A stretch of 46,937 bases of DNA, from the NCBI GenBank assembly GCA_002686885.1, contig NYYT01000120.1, positions 1 through 46,937 on the forward strand, in the 5' to 3' direction. The notes below the pieces were generated by a model. It searched no databases, was not told the origin of the DNA, and saw only the letters and a list, made by a program, of their open reading frames with translations. Shown piece after piece: positions 25,876 through 35,793 of this stretch. This stretch comes from Pedosphaera sp. (lineage in GTDB: Bacteria; Verrucomicrobiota; Verrucomicrobiia; Limisphaerales; AAA164-E04). The translations under genes and the position numbers were made by a program. Numbering within the stretch: the first letter of the stretch is position 1; every line of letters starts with the position of its first letter.

Positions 25876-27303
25876 ATGAACTTATCTAAAGGTTATTTCA
25901 TCGGTTTATATCTTGGCACTGTGCTGAGTCTTTGGTCGGCGGATCTAGAATATCCACCGGAATCTGCTTTCAAACGAGTCGTCCTGGCAGACAATCCTGA
26001 CAAGGATCCCAACGGCATCGTCGACCCCATGGAATTGTCAATTGCCAAGGACGGACGGGTGTTCTTTGCTGAGCGCCGAGGAAAAATCAAATATTGGAGC
26101 CCCGAAACTGGCAAGGTGCACTGGGTTGGGGATGTTCCAGTTTTCACAGGGCTTGAGGATGGTCTGCTGGGTATGACCTTGGATCCCAATTTTACCGATA
26201 ATGGATGGATTTATCTGTTTCATTCTCCACCGGATCTTGAAGAGAATCACGTTTCACGATTCACGATCGTGGACGACAAATTGGATCTTTCCAGTGTTAA
26301 AACCTTGATTCGAATCAAAACGCAGCGCAAGGAGTGTTGCCATTCAGGTGGCTCTCTCAATTTTGATGCGGCGGGTCATCTATATGCTTCCGTCGGGGAT
26401 AATACCAACCCCTTTGCCTCCGATGGATTCAGCCCAAGTGATGAACAGGAAGGACGCTCTCCTTGGGATGCTCAAAAGAGTTCTGCCAACATGAATGATT
26501 TGCGCGGGAAGATCCTGAGAGTGACGCCTCTGGCCGATGGGAGTGTTGCCATTCCTGATGGTAATTTGTTTCCCAAGGATGGGAGTCAGGGTCGCCCGGA
26601 AATCTACGTCATGGGCAACCGCAACCCTTACCGTATTTCTATCGATCCGCGCACTGGCTATCTTTACTGGGGAGAAGTCGGGCCAGACGCCGGGAACCTT
26701 AATGCAAAGAGAGGGCCAGCCGGTTTTGATGAAATCAATCAAGCGCGTCAGGCGGGGTTTTTTGGGTGGCCTTATTTCATTGCCAATAACAAAGCTTATG
26801 TGCGCTACGATTTTGGTGGTAAGGAATCCTTGGAGCCCTGGGACGCTGCCCAGCCTGTGAATCTGTCCCCCAACAACACAGGTGGCAAGCATTTGCCGGC
26901 TGCCCAGTCTGCTTTCATCTACTACCCACATTCTCTCTCTGCACGCTTCCCGGCGGTGAATGCTGGCGGGGGTCGCACGGCGATGGCGGGTCCGGTATAT
27001 TATTATGACGAGGAACAGAAATCGCCTCATCGCTTGCCATCTGTCTACGACCACCACTTGTTTATCTATGAGTGGTCTCGCAATTGGATCATTGCCGTTC
27101 GATTGAACGAAGATGAAAAAATTGCCAATCCGCGAAAAGATCTTCATCGTTTTCTGCCGGGCATGACTTTCAAACGCCCCATGGACATGGAGTTGGGCCC
27201 GGATGGTTGTCTTTATCTTATCCAGTGGGGAACCCAATGGGGGGATAATAACGATACCCAGTTGATCCGCCTGGAGTTTCACGGCAACGCTAACGCTGGC
27301 TAG
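25876..27303 (+). CDS. exported PQQ-dependent glucose/sorbosone dehydrogenase-family beta-propeller
   Basis: This protein is 475 residues from the ATG at 25876, which starts a signal peptide (MNLSKGYFIGLYLGTVLSLWSA). The frame is open a further 18 codons into the end of the transketolase gene. The mature protein is a six-bladed propeller of the GSDH family: MELSIAKDGRVFFAERRGKIKY, GLEDGLLGMTLDPNF, CCHSGGSLNFDAAGHLYASVGDNTNP (base His/PQQ-site region), LRGKILRVTP, GNRNPYRISIDP, WGEVGPDAG and PMDMELGPDGCLY. The family oxidises aldoses using PQQ, but many PVC members are uncharacterised and may bind other ligands. It has no heme motif. It lies 19 bp upstream of the uracil-DNA glycosylase gene, which is probably coincidental. 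Confidence 0.82.
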   Translation: MNLSKGYFIGLYLGTVLSLWSADLEYPPESAFKRVVLADNPDKDPNGIVDPMELSIAKDGRVFFAERRGKIKYWSPETGKVHWVGDVPVFTGLEDGLLGMTLDPNFTDNGWIYLFHSPPDLEENHVSRFTIVDDKLDLSSVKTLIRIKTQRKECCHSGGSLNFDAAGHLYASVGDNTNPFASDGFSPSDEQEGRSPWDAQKSSANMNDLRGKILRVTPLADGSVAIPDGNLFPKDGSQGRPEIYVMGNRNPYRISIDPRTGYLYWGEVGPDAGNLNAKRGPAGFDEINQARQAGFFGWPYFIANNKAYVRYDFGGKESLEPWDAAQPVNLSPNNTGGKHLPAAQSAFIYYPHSLSARFPAVNAGGGRTAMAGPVYYYDEEQKSPHRLPSVYDHHLFIYEWSRNWIIAVRLNEDEKIANPRKDLHRFLPGMTFKRPMDMELGPDGCLYLIQWGTQWGDNNDTQLIRLEFHGNANAG

Positions 27304-27322
27304 TCTCTGCTACCGCTTCTTC

Positions 27323-28240
27323 ATGGCGCAGGGTTTCGATCATTTGCTCGATGCTACCATCACTCACCTCGAGGCGTTGAAGGCTGAGGGTGCGCGCAGC
27401 GTATCCTTCTCCAATGAAAGCGTTCAGATCCTGCGCGAAATGCTTCAGGAACGGCGAGAGCGTGCTGAACCAGCCCAATCCAACCGACCATTCGCTCAGA
27501 AGCCCATAGCTCGTGAAACCGTTTCGCGCAGAGAGAGCTCGGTCGCTACTGATGCAGGTAAAGCCCAAGCTGCTGATTTGGTGGGTAGGGTCGCTGATTG
27601 GCCGGTGCTGAATGCTGAAGAAAAATTAACGGCCATGCGAGATTTGGCGTCCCGGGCAGGCGCTTGCACAAAGTGCTCTCACCTCGTCAAAAGTCGTTCG
27701 CAGGTCGTTTTTGGAGTCGGGTCTCTGGATGCCGAAATCATGTATGTCGGTGAAGCTCCCGGGCTGGATGAAGATCGACAAGGGGAGCCGTTTGTTGGAA
27801 AAGCGGGCCAATTGTTGACCAAAATCATCCAGACGATGGGCTTGAGTCGTGAAAAGGTTTACATTGCCAATGTGCTCAAATGTCGGCCAGATACCCCCGG
27901 CCAAACCTATGGAAATCGCAAGCCCACTCCACTGGAAATGCAGACTTGTTGGCCGTATTTGCTGGAGCAAATCAAATGCATTCGCCCCAAAGTCATCGTA
28001 GCTCTCGGGACGACAGCTGTGGAAGGTCTGTTAGGAAAAAAAACACTGGGGATCACTCGGCTACGCGGAAAGTTCGACGACTTCAGGGGGATCCCCCTCA
28101 TGCCGACCTACCACCCCTCCTATGTGCTGCGGAATCCAGCCAATCGAATCAAGCGGCAAATATGGGAAGACATGCTTTCTGTGATGCGGCTGCTCAATCA
28201 TCCTGTCACATCACAGCAGGAGAATTACTTTACATCTTAA
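27323..28240 (+). CDS. family 4 (Fe-S) uracil-DNA glycosylase
   Basis: This is a 305-residue DNA-repair enzyme that removes uracil from DNA. The catalytic domain covers about residues 105-295. It has four Fe-S cluster cysteines, Cys115 and Cys118 (CTKC) and Cys187 and Cys209. It has motif A (GEAPGLDEDRQGEPFVG) and motif B (MPTYHPSYVLR). The spacing between the third and fourth Cys is about 5 residues longer than in typical members. The first 100 residues are a charged, Gln/Arg-rich extension common in family 4 enzymes of this lineage. Some related proteins are annotated as phage SPO1 DNA polymerase-related. The start is an ATG at 27323, and the gene is 13 bp upstream of the Lon-like gene. Confidence 0.9.
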   Translation: MAQGFDHLLDATITHLEALKAEGARSVSFSNESVQILREMLQERRERAEPAQSNRPFAQKPIARETVSRRESSVATDAGKAQAADLVGRVADWPVLNAEEKLTAMRDLASRAGACTKCSHLVKSRSQVVFGVGSLDAEIMYVGEAPGLDEDRQGEPFVGKAGQLLTKIIQTMGLSREKVYIANVLKCRPDTPGQTYGNRKPTPLEMQTCWPYLLEQIKCIRPKVIVALGTTAVEGLLGKKTLGITRLRGKFDDFRGIPLMPTYHPSYVLRNPANRIKRQIWEDMLSVMRLLNHPVTSQQENYFTS

Positions 28241-28252
28241 TTTCTGACACTC

Positions 28253-30673
28253 ATGGCACGTATCCGTTCTCTTAGAGCTTCGCAACTCATGCATTCATGT
28301 TCCGCCAAGGAACTCCCTTTTCGAACGACGGATGAGCTCAAACCAATCAAGGGTTTGGTGGGGCAGTCTCAGGCGACCGAAGCGCTTCAGTTTGGGGTCG
28401 ATATTCATTCGGAAGGTTACAATTTATTTGTCCTTGGGCCTGCCGGCTATGGTCGTCATTCAGGGGTGAAGGACTACTTGGATACCCTTGCGAAGAAAAA
28501 GCCGGTTCCTCCCGATCTGTGTTACGTCAACCATTTCAAGGATACCTACAAACCGTGCCTGCTGAGGTTGCCCGCTGGCATGGGGCATCGACTGGTTGAG
28601 GCGATGGATCGGCTGGTGGAGGATTTTCGCAACAGCGTGCCTGCTGCTTTTGAGAATGATAAGTATCGGATGCGCCGCCAGGAGATTGAACACGAAGTCG
28701 CCGAGCAGCAGGACAAGGCGCTGGAAGCGATCAAGCAGCGAGCCAAAAAGCGTCATATTAATTTGATTCAAACTCCCAGTGGGATCGCATTGTCTCCCAC
28801 CAAGAATGGGGAAATTCTGGATCAGGACGCTTTTCGGAAACTCCCGGACAAAGAGCGCAAGAAGATTCAGCGAGACATGGTCGTATTGCAAGCTGACATC
28901 GAAAAAATCATCCATCAGGTGCCCCGTATTCGGCGGGCGATTCAGCGTAAAGTCAAAGACCTCAATCAAAGTGTCACTCGAGCCGCGGTCATCGGTTTGG
29001 TGGAGGATGTTAAGAGTGATTTTCAGGACCAGCCTGCGGTTCTGGATTATCTGAACCGAGTCTTGGAAGACGTGGTGGAATATGCCGAGGAGTTGTTTCT
29101 TTCCAAAGAAGCATCAGGTGGGGTTCAAGGGGGTGGGCAGGTGGACGAGGCTCCAGCTTTCAACCTGACGCGTTACCGAGTCAATCTTCTGGTTGATCAT
29201 CGTTCATCCAAGGGGTGCCCCGTGTTGTATGAGGACAATCCTTGCTACAATAATCTTTTGGGGAGAGTCGAGCACCTTTCCCATATGGGGACCTTGCTGA
29301 CCGATTTTACTCTGATCAAACCGGGGATGTTGCACCAAGCCAACGGGGGTTATCTGGTGATCGATGCGATGCAACTACTGCAGCAGCCTTTTGCGTGGGA
29401 TTCTCTCAAGCGGTGCCTGCGGTCGCGTGAAATTCGGATTGAGTCCTTGGGGCAGTCTCTGAGTTTGGTCAGTACGGTATCCCTGGAGCCTGAGCCCATA
29501 CCGTTGGATATCAAAATCGTTTTGGTGGGTGATCGTATGCTCTATTACCTGCTTCATGATCTGGACCCAGAGTTTTCAAAGTTTTTCAAGGTGGCTGTCG
29601 ATTTTTCCGATCAGATGGATCGTACGACCAAAAATATCGGACTCTACGCGCGTCTCATTGCTACCCTGATTCAGAAAAAGGAGTTGCTGGCCTTTGATCG
29701 ATCTGCGGTAGCCCGGGTGGTGGAGGAGAGTTCCAGAATGGTGGAGGATGCAGAAAAATTGAGCATGGAAATTCGGTGTATCGCTGATTTGCTTCAAGAG
29801 TCGCATCACTGGGCCAAAAACAAGGGCTCGAGATTGGTCCGCGCCAGCCATGTGGACCAGGCCATAGCCCATCAGCAGCGTCGTCTGGGACGTGTTCCAG
29901 ATCGTTGGCGAGAGGAGACGCTCCGCGGATCTTTCCACATCGCCACCACTGGCACCTGTGTTGGGCAGATCAATGGTCTCTCGGTCATTCAGCTCGGGGG
30001 GCATGCTTTTGGGCATCCGGGTCGCATCACAGCCCAAGTGCGCATGGGAGGAGGTGAAGTGGTGGATATTGAGCGTGAGGTGGATCTTGGAGGCCCCTTG
30101 CATTCCAAGGGGATGATGATTCTTTCCGGTTATCTCATGGGGCAATATGTTCCCGATCAGCCTCTCTCTCTAGCTGCAAGTATTGTTTTTGAGCAATCCT
30201 ATCATGGAGTGGATGGGGACAGCGCTTCTTCTGCCGAACTCTATGCCTTGCTTTCAGCCCTTGCCCAGGTGCCCATACGGCAATCCCTTGCCGTCACCGG
30301 TGCGCTGAGTCAGCTCGGAGAGGTGCAGGCTATTGGTGGCGTCAATGAGAAGATTGAGGGTTTCTTTGAACTCTGCGACGCGAGGGGGCTGACGGGCGAA
30401 CAAGGGGTGCTGATTCCCGAAAGTAATGTGAAGAATCTCATGTTGCGCCAATCGGTCGTCGATGCCGTGCGTCAGGGAAAATTCCACATTTACCCGATTC
30501 AGAATGTGCATCAGGGCATCGAGTGCCTGACGGGCCTGCGCGCTGGTCAGCGAGGTGCCAATGGAAGGTTTCCAAAGAATACCCTTAACGGACTGGTGGA
30601 ACAGCGGTTGATTGATTTTGCGGAAAAGTCTCGATCGTTTCATGCCAATGATGGGAAGGAGGACAAGAAATGA
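28253..30673 (+). CDS. Lon-like protease (LonB/LonC type, AAA_32) with degenerate Walker A
   Basis: This is an 806-residue S16-family protease. The N-terminal AAA_32-type region has GPAGYGRHS (residues 62-70) where an active ATPase would have GxxGxGKS/T, so the Walker A lysine is replaced by Arg. A long helical insertion covers about 125-290. The C-terminal Lon protease domain is intact: Ser657 in DGDSASSAE and Lys700 in GGVNEKIEGF, with the family's usual 43-residue spacing. Related LonC-type proteins with degenerate Walker A motifs are known to work without ATP hydrolysis, and the same is inferred here. The stop overlaps the start of the universal-stress-like gene (ATGA), so the two are probably made together. 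Confidence 0.88.
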   Translation: MARIRSLRASQLMHSCSAKELPFRTTDELKPIKGLVGQSQATEALQFGVDIHSEGYNLFVLGPAGYGRHSGVKDYLDTLAKKKPVPPDLCYVNHFKDTYKPCLLRLPAGMGHRLVEAMDRLVEDFRNSVPAAFENDKYRMRRQEIEHEVAEQQDKALEAIKQRAKKRHINLIQTPSGIALSPTKNGEILDQDAFRKLPDKERKKIQRDMVVLQADIEKIIHQVPRIRRAIQRKVKDLNQSVTRAAVIGLVEDVKSDFQDQPAVLDYLNRVLEDVVEYAEELFLSKEASGGVQGGGQVDEAPAFNLTRYRVNLLVDHRSSKGCPVLYEDNPCYNNLLGRVEHLSHMGTLLTDFTLIKPGMLHQANGGYLVIDAMQLLQQPFAWDSLKRCLRSREIRIESLGQSLSLVSTVSLEPEPIPLDIKIVLVGDRMLYYLLHDLDPEFSKFFKVAVDFSDQMDRTTKNIGLYARLIATLIQKKELLAFDRSAVARVVEESSRMVEDAEKLSMEIRCIADLLQESHHWAKNKGSRLVRASHVDQAIAHQQRRLGRVPDRWREETLRGSFHIATTGTCVGQINGLSVIQLGGHAFGHPGRITAQVRMGGGEVVDIEREVDLGGPLHSKGMMILSGYLMGQYVPDQPLSLAASIVFEQSYHGVDGDSASSAELYALLSALAQVPIRQSLAVTGALSQLGEVQAIGGVNEKIEGFFELCDARGLTGEQGVLIPESNVKNLMLRQSVVDAVRQGKFHIYPIQNVHQGIECLTGLRAGQRGANGRFPKNTLNGLVEQRLIDFAEKSRSFHANDGKEDKK

Positions 30674-31572
30674 GTCTCGAACGATTCCTGCTGGTCGCTC
30701 TGGACACCTCTTCCCAAAGCCTTGCGGCGCTGGAAATGGCCGTGGAATGTGCCACCATGGGTGGCTACGGTCTCAAGGGTATCTATGTGGAGGAATCGCA
30801 TCTTTCCCAAGCCAGTGCGGCTTCGGTCTCCCTTGAGGTGGAACTTTCAACGACTCACAGTCGTCCTTTCTCCAGCGAGCGACTTGAGAGCGTGCATCGA
30901 GCTCAGTCGGCGCATGCACGGCAAGCCCTTGAAATGGCCGCTGATCGGCGGCGCATCGAATGGGAGTTTGATGTGATTGCTGGCAATGCAGCGCAGGTCA
31001 TCCAGGCTGAGGGCGCTGGAGCGGACATGATCCTTATGGGCGATCGCAGTGCTAATTGGGCCAACCAACCTGGCTTCGGTACAACTTCTTGGCATTTGAT
31101 GACTCGGCATAAGCATAGTTTGTTCATTGCCAGAAAAGCCAAGTCGCTGGTGTTTCCCCTGACCGTTGTTTGCCAAGGCTTTGAATCAAGCAAGGATGTG
31201 ATTGAGCATGCCTTTCTTTTGGGGCAAATGTGTCATCACTATGTTCATGTGGTCTATCTGCCGGGGAAACATGCGGACGAGGAGATGGCTTTACGCCATT
31301 GGCTTACACAGATCAGCGAAGCCAAAGGGGTGATTTTTAGAGTGCATGTGATTTCTCCAGTCAGCCGAATGCATTTGGTGGGTTTTCTCGAGGCCTTCAA
31401 ACCAGGCACTCTCATCCTTCCTGACTTGGCCTGGTTCCGGCAAAAAATGTTTCTCAAATCGGTTCAGCACTTGGACAGTTCCATTCTGTTTTTCCGTCCT
31501 CAACGCGGGGAGGAACCCAGCTCAGCTAGAGAGCAAGCCCAGATGGCTACGACAACCCATTCAGAGGCTTGA
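30670..31572 (+). CDS. tandem universal stress protein-like (UspA-fold) protein
   Basis: This is a 300-residue cytoplasmic protein. Residues 4-158 look like one UspA domain: strand FLLVALDTSSQSLAALEMAVECA, then GADMILMGDRS. Residues 165-280 look like a second, more decayed domain (VVCQGFESSKDVIEHAFLLGQ, then FKPGTLILPDL). The ATP-binding motif G-x2-G-x9-G-S/T of ATP-binding USPs is not present in either half. It is translationally coupled to the Lon-like protease gene by a 4-bp overlap, which suggests a regulatory or adaptor role with it. The assignment rests on fold pattern, not on strong motifs. Confidence 0.6.
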   Translation: MSLERFLLVALDTSSQSLAALEMAVECATMGGYGLKGIYVEESHLSQASAASVSLEVELSTTHSRPFSSERLESVHRAQSAHARQALEMAADRRRIEWEFDVIAGNAAQVIQAEGAGADMILMGDRSANWANQPGFGTTSWHLMTRHKHSLFIARKAKSLVFPLTVVCQGFESSKDVIEHAFLLGQMCHHYVHVVYLPGKHADEEMALRHWLTQISEAKGVIFRVHVISPVSRMHLVGFLEAFKPGTLILPDLAWFRQKMFLKSVQHLDSSILFFRPQRGEEPSSAREQAQMATTTHSEA

Positions 31573-31636
31573 TGATGGCGCTCTGGGCTCAATAAGCGTT
31601 GCCCTGGCCGTGATTTGGGGCTAGTTTAAATACGTA

Positions 31637-34303
31637 ATGTATCCCGGTTCCAAGCCTCTCAATATATTACGTCATCGCAAGCACACATGCCTTGCCTGGT
31701 CTTTGGTATGCGTCATTTGTTTCCACCTCTCCATCCTTGGTGGTGAAGCGTCTCATGAACCCGCTCTCACCTTCGAGCGAGATGTCCGCCCCATCTTCAA
31801 GGCCATGTGTTTCCACTGTCACGGCGAGGACGATCACAGGGAAGGGGGGCTGGATCTAAGGTTGGTCAGACTCATGAAAGTAGGAGGCGATGAGGGGCCA
31901 GCCATCGTGCCTGGAAGTGCCGATACAAGCCTCTTGTGGCAGCGCATTTCCGAGGATGAAATGCCCGAGGGCGAGACGAAACTCACACCAGCCGAAAAAT
32001 CCGTGATCCATGATTGGATCAACGCTGGAGCCATAACGGCTCGACCTGAGCCTGACAATGTCGAAGATGCCAGGTTTACGGAAGAAGAAATCAACCACTG
32101 GTCGTTCAAGAAACTTGCCCATCAACCGGTTCCCGAAAGGGTGGAAGGGTTTGCATCCGATAGCCCTATCGATTCCTTCATCCATGAAAAACTGACCGAC
32201 TATCAACTCACTCCGGCCCAGATGGCAGATCGTGCGACGCTGATAAGGCGTTTGAGTTTTGATTTGCGTGGCTTGCCCCCATCGGAAGAGGACCTCCGCG
32301 CTTTCACTGAGGACACCCGACAGGACCCTTGGTCACCTTTGGTAGATCAAATGCTTGCCTCTCCCCATTTTGGGGAGCGTTGGGGCGGGCACTGGCTGGA
32401 TCTTGCGGGTTTTGCTGAAAGTGATGGTGGCTCTCTGAATGATCCGGAAAGACCCTATGCATGGCGCTATCGCGACTATGTCGTGGAGAGTCTCAATGCC
32501 AATCTGCCCATCGATCGGTTTTTCCAGGAGCAACTCGCCGGAGATGAAATGATTCAGGGATCAGTGGATCCTGTGAACGCCGAGCATCAAAGGTTGCTTT
32601 CGGCCACCGGCTTTCTATTGATGGCACCCGATGCCACGCGCGTTTCCAATACTTTGGAAGATCGCAACAATGCGGCTGCCGAAGTGGTCAAGGTGGTGAG
32701 TTCCTCCATGCTGGGTCTGACAGTGGGTTGCGCACAGTGCCATGACCACAAATATGACCCTATTGGGATCGATGATTACTATCGTTTTCGAGCGGTTTTT
32801 GACCCGATCCTCCCTTTGGAATCCTGGAAGACCCACGATCGTCGACTGTTCGATTTTACCCCAGCCACTGTTCGCTCACGCATTGAGTCCATCGAGGCTG
32901 AGGCCAAGGCTCTGGAGGATACCATCAAGGGCAGACGCGATGTTGTGGCCCTGAGGATCCAGGAGGAACGTTTGGCACTGGTGCCCGAGGACGTTCGAGA
33001 CGTGTTGCGGGACGCGGTGGTTCATCCTTCCAAGGAACGTACCGAGCAGCAGAAGGAACTCCTGGAGGCCTATCCCATGGTCAAGCCACTTCCAACCATC
33101 ATCGGCCTGCTGGTGGAATACGAGCCAACGACCTATCGGGAATTTGAAAAAGAGTTTGCCAAGGTCTCGGAGATACGGGGTCGCAAGCCGGATCTGCATC
33201 AGGTCATGACACCTCTCGAGGACGGAAAGACTCTGCCGGTCAGTCGGATCTTCTTCAGAGGTAATCCAGAAAGCCCCAAAGAAGAGGTGGAGCCTTCCGA
33301 ACTCAGGGTGCTACAGCTCAACGGCACAGATGCCGACCTGCCAATGAATGATACCGATCTGTTGACAAGTGGTCGCCGCCTGGCCTACGCAAGGCATTTG
33401 ACCAGCGGGGATCACCCTTTGACTGCGAGGGTGTTTGTCAATCGTGTCTGGATGCACCTGATGGGAAGTGCCTTGGTCCGCTCCACGGGTGATTTTGGCA
33501 TTGCGGGAGAAATGCCCTCCCATCCTGAACTGCTTGATTGGCTGTCTTTGGATTTTGTGGCGCATCAGTGGGACCTGAAGCATCTGATCCGCCGCATCGT
33601 TCTCTCTCATACTTATCGGCAGTCTTCCAGGCGCGAAGCGGAGGCAGATAGCAAAGATCCGGTCAATCAATGGTATGCTCGAGCCAATCTCAAACGCATG
33701 GATGCGGAATCTTTGCGCGATGCCATCCTTGTGGCGAGCGGGTTGCTGGATTCATCACTGGGTGGGGCAAGTCTTCCCGTGACAGAAAATGCAGAAGGCA
33801 AGACCGTGATCGGCGTTCGTAAAATCAAGGATGGGCTGAAGGCAGGCGTGGACGCTGCTGGAGGGCATTCCCATCGCCGCAGCCTCTATGTGCAGCGCCA
33901 GCGCAACAAGCCGTTGGATATGCTTGCGACCTTTGATTTGCCAGTGATGACGCCCAATTGTGAGGTGCGCAAACAAACCACCGTAGCAACGCAGTCGCTG
34001 TATTTTCTCAATGATGAGTCCATTTCACAGTATGTCGAAAGTCTCCTGCATGACACTGCCGCTGAAACCAGGCCGCTGGATCAGTGGGTGGGGGCACTGT
34101 ATCAAAAGCTTTTTGCCGCTCGACCGACCTCGCAGGAGTTGCAACATGCAGAGACTTTTATCACAGGCATGGAAGGCGTTTTTGCCCAGGCCGACAAAGA
34201 TGCAGCCCAGGATGAGGCGGGGCAAGTTTCGTCTCGTCATCAGGCTTTGGCCTTGTATGCGCAGACGCTGTTTGCATCCAATCGGTTTTTATACATCGAC
34301 TAG
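31637..34303 (+). CDS. planctomycete-type cytochrome c protein (PSCyt1-DUF1549-DUF1553)
   Basis: This is an 888-residue exported protein of the family hugely expanded in Planctomycetes and Verrucomicrobia. After a signal segment (about residues 17-36) comes a PSCyt1 domain with heme motif CFHCH (Cys58, Cys61, His62). Next is the DUF1549 region (about 175-390), which contains a second heme-like motif CAQCH (Cys365, Cys368, His369) in the GCAQCHDHKYDP signature. The C-terminal DUF1553 domain (about 595-860) includes ARVFVNRVWMHLMG and HTYRQSSR. The biochemical role of this family is not established; electron transfer linked to polysaccharide oxidation has been proposed. It forms an operon with the DUF1501 gene 23 bp downstream. 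Confidence 0.92.
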   Translation: MYPGSKPLNILRHRKHTCLAWSLVCVICFHLSILGGEASHEPALTFERDVRPIFKAMCFHCHGEDDHREGGLDLRLVRLMKVGGDEGPAIVPGSADTSLLWQRISEDEMPEGETKLTPAEKSVIHDWINAGAITARPEPDNVEDARFTEEEINHWSFKKLAHQPVPERVEGFASDSPIDSFIHEKLTDYQLTPAQMADRATLIRRLSFDLRGLPPSEEDLRAFTEDTRQDPWSPLVDQMLASPHFGERWGGHWLDLAGFAESDGGSLNDPERPYAWRYRDYVVESLNANLPIDRFFQEQLAGDEMIQGSVDPVNAEHQRLLSATGFLLMAPDATRVSNTLEDRNNAAAEVVKVVSSSMLGLTVGCAQCHDHKYDPIGIDDYYRFRAVFDPILPLESWKTHDRRLFDFTPATVRSRIESIEAEAKALEDTIKGRRDVVALRIQEERLALVPEDVRDVLRDAVVHPSKERTEQQKELLEAYPMVKPLPTIIGLLVEYEPTTYREFEKEFAKVSEIRGRKPDLHQVMTPLEDGKTLPVSRIFFRGNPESPKEEVEPSELRVLQLNGTDADLPMNDTDLLTSGRRLAYARHLTSGDHPLTARVFVNRVWMHLMGSALVRSTGDFGIAGEMPSHPELLDWLSLDFVAHQWDLKHLIRRIVLSHTYRQSSRREAEADSKDPVNQWYARANLKRMDAESLRDAILVASGLLDSSLGGASLPVTENAEGKTVIGVRKIKDGLKAGVDAAGGHSHRRSLYVQRQRNKPLDMLATFDLPVMTPNCEVRKQTTVATQSLYFLNDESISQYVESLLHDTAAETRPLDQWVGALYQKLFAARPTSQELQHAETFITGMEGVFAQADKDAAQDEAGQVSSRHQALALYAQTLFASNRFLYID

Positions 34304-34326
34304 TCATTCAACACGCTACCCTCAAG

Positions 34327-35793
34327 ATGAAAATCACACGTGTATGCTCCAGACGGCACTTCATCGGCTCTTCGGCATTTTCCCTGAGCGCCGTTGCGGC
34401 ACCATGGCTCATGAAGAACGACGGGCTGCTGGGCGCCACCAGTGAAGGACCACAAAAGCCTGTACTGAAGCCCTTGACGCATGATCTTTTGCCTAAAGTG
34501 CCGCCAGCACCTGTTCAAGCAAAAGCCATGATTTCGATGTTCATGCTGGGTGGCCCCAGTCAAATCGATCTATTCGATCCCAAACCAGCTCTTTACAAGT
34601 GGCACGGCAAGTCCTTCGAAGGGGATATAAAATTCGACAATGCGGCTCAGGCCAGTCGAGAGATCATGGCACCGCTGTGGAAGTATCGGAACCACGGTCA
34701 ATGTGGGATGGAGCTATCAGAACTTTTACCCCACCTGGGTGGAATCGCTGATGACATTACCTTGATCCGATCCATGCATACCGGTGTGAACAACCATCTG
34801 CCTTCCAATTATGCCATGACAACAGGACAGCACCGTGGTGGTCGTGCCGTTCTTGGCAGTTGGTTGCTGCACGCTCTTGGGAGTGAGACTCAGGAGCTGC
34901 CTGCCTATGTAGCCCTGACAGACCCTCGAGGTTTGCCTCTTTTGGGGGGCGAAAACTGGTCCAATGGACCTTTGCCATCGATCTATCAGGGCACTCTGGT
35001 GAGACCGAAGACGCCTCGCATCTTCAATTTGGAGCCTGCGCCACACTTGAGGGGCGAAGCGCAGAAGCGGCAATTGAGTTTCCTCCGGGATCTCAACCAA
35101 TCCCACCTGGAAACGCATCCAGGAGAAGCGGACCTGGAGGCTCGTCTGGCAAGTTATGGACTGGCTGCCAACATGCAGACAGCCGCGAAAGAGGCGTTTG
35201 ATATTTCCAGTGAGCCACAACACATCCGCCAGCTTTACGGTGTGGATCAAGATCGTACGCGAGATTATGGAACCCGGTGTCTAATTGCCCGAAGATTGGT
35301 AGAGCGCGGTGTCCGCTTTGTTCAAATCATGTGCAATGGTCAGATATGGGATCATCATGGTTCGATTCAGACGGCCCTGCCGGAGCGTTGCGCCGAAATC
35401 GATCAACCCGCTGCTGCATTGGTGAAAGACCTCAAGCAAAGAGGCTTATTGGATTCGACGCTGGTTCACTGGGGAGGGGAAATGGGGCGTCTTCCGGTCA
35501 TCCAGTTTCGCGAAGGTCTCGACAAGCGTGACAAAGTTGGAAGGGATCACAACACCTATGGTTTCAGCATGTGGGTGGCAGGCGGGGGGATGAAAAAAGG
35601 CTACATCCATGGTCAAACCGACGAATTTTCCCACTATGCGGTGGAAGACGTCGTTCACCACTATGATTGGCTGGCTACCGTGCTACATCAGTTCGGGCTG
35701 AATCACCGCACACTGGAATACAAGTTAGGCCCACGCAATCATCGGCTCGTAGAGCAGGCCGATGCGCAGGTGATTCACAAACTGCTAGGTTAG
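34327..35793 (+). CDS. Tat-exported DUF1501 protein
   Basis: This is a 488-residue protein with a twin-arginine signal (SRRHFIGSSAFSLSAVAAPW). The mature domain is DUF1501, which has an alkaline phosphatase/sulfatase-like fold. Segments typical of it are MFMLGGPSQIDLFDPKP, the ALWKYRNHGQCGMELSELLPHL region, DDITLIRSMHTGVNNH, CNGQIWDHHG and GRDHNTYGFSMWVAGGGMKKG. It follows the PSCyt1/DUF1553 gene by 23 bp, the standard PVC pairing. No reaction is established for the family. The stop codon is shared tail-to-tail with fabD (the bases TTAG at 35790-35793). Confidence 0.92.
   Translation: MKITRVCSRRHFIGSSAFSLSAVAAPWLMKNDGLLGATSEGPQKPVLKPLTHDLLPKVPPAPVQAKAMISMFMLGGPSQIDLFDPKPALYKWHGKSFEGDIKFDNAAQASREIMAPLWKYRNHGQCGMELSELLPHLGGIADDITLIRSMHTGVNNHLPSNYAMTTGQHRGGRAVLGSWLLHALGSETQELPAYVALTDPRGLPLLGGENWSNGPLPSIYQGTLVRPKTPRIFNLEPAPHLRGEAQKRQLSFLRDLNQSHLETHPGEADLEARLASYGLAANMQTAAKEAFDISSEPQHIRQLYGVDQDRTRDYGTRCLIARRLVERGVRFVQIMCNGQIWDHHGSIQTALPERCAEIDQPAAALVKDLKQRGLLDSTLVHWGGEMGRLPVIQFREGLDKRDKVGRDHNTYGFSMWVAGGGMKKGYIHGQTDEFSHYAVEDVVHHYDWLATVLHQFGLNHRTLEYKLGPRNHRLVEQADAQVIHKLLG

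Noticed and set aside
26380-27282. 300-codon open frame antisense to the PQQ-type dehydrogenase
   Set aside because: Composition is Arg/His/Ile-rich and patternless, and it mirrors a complete propeller gene.
31573-31636. Terminator after the universal-stress-like gene
   Set aside because: A 6-bp stem with two wobble pairs can be drawn, but there is no T tract.
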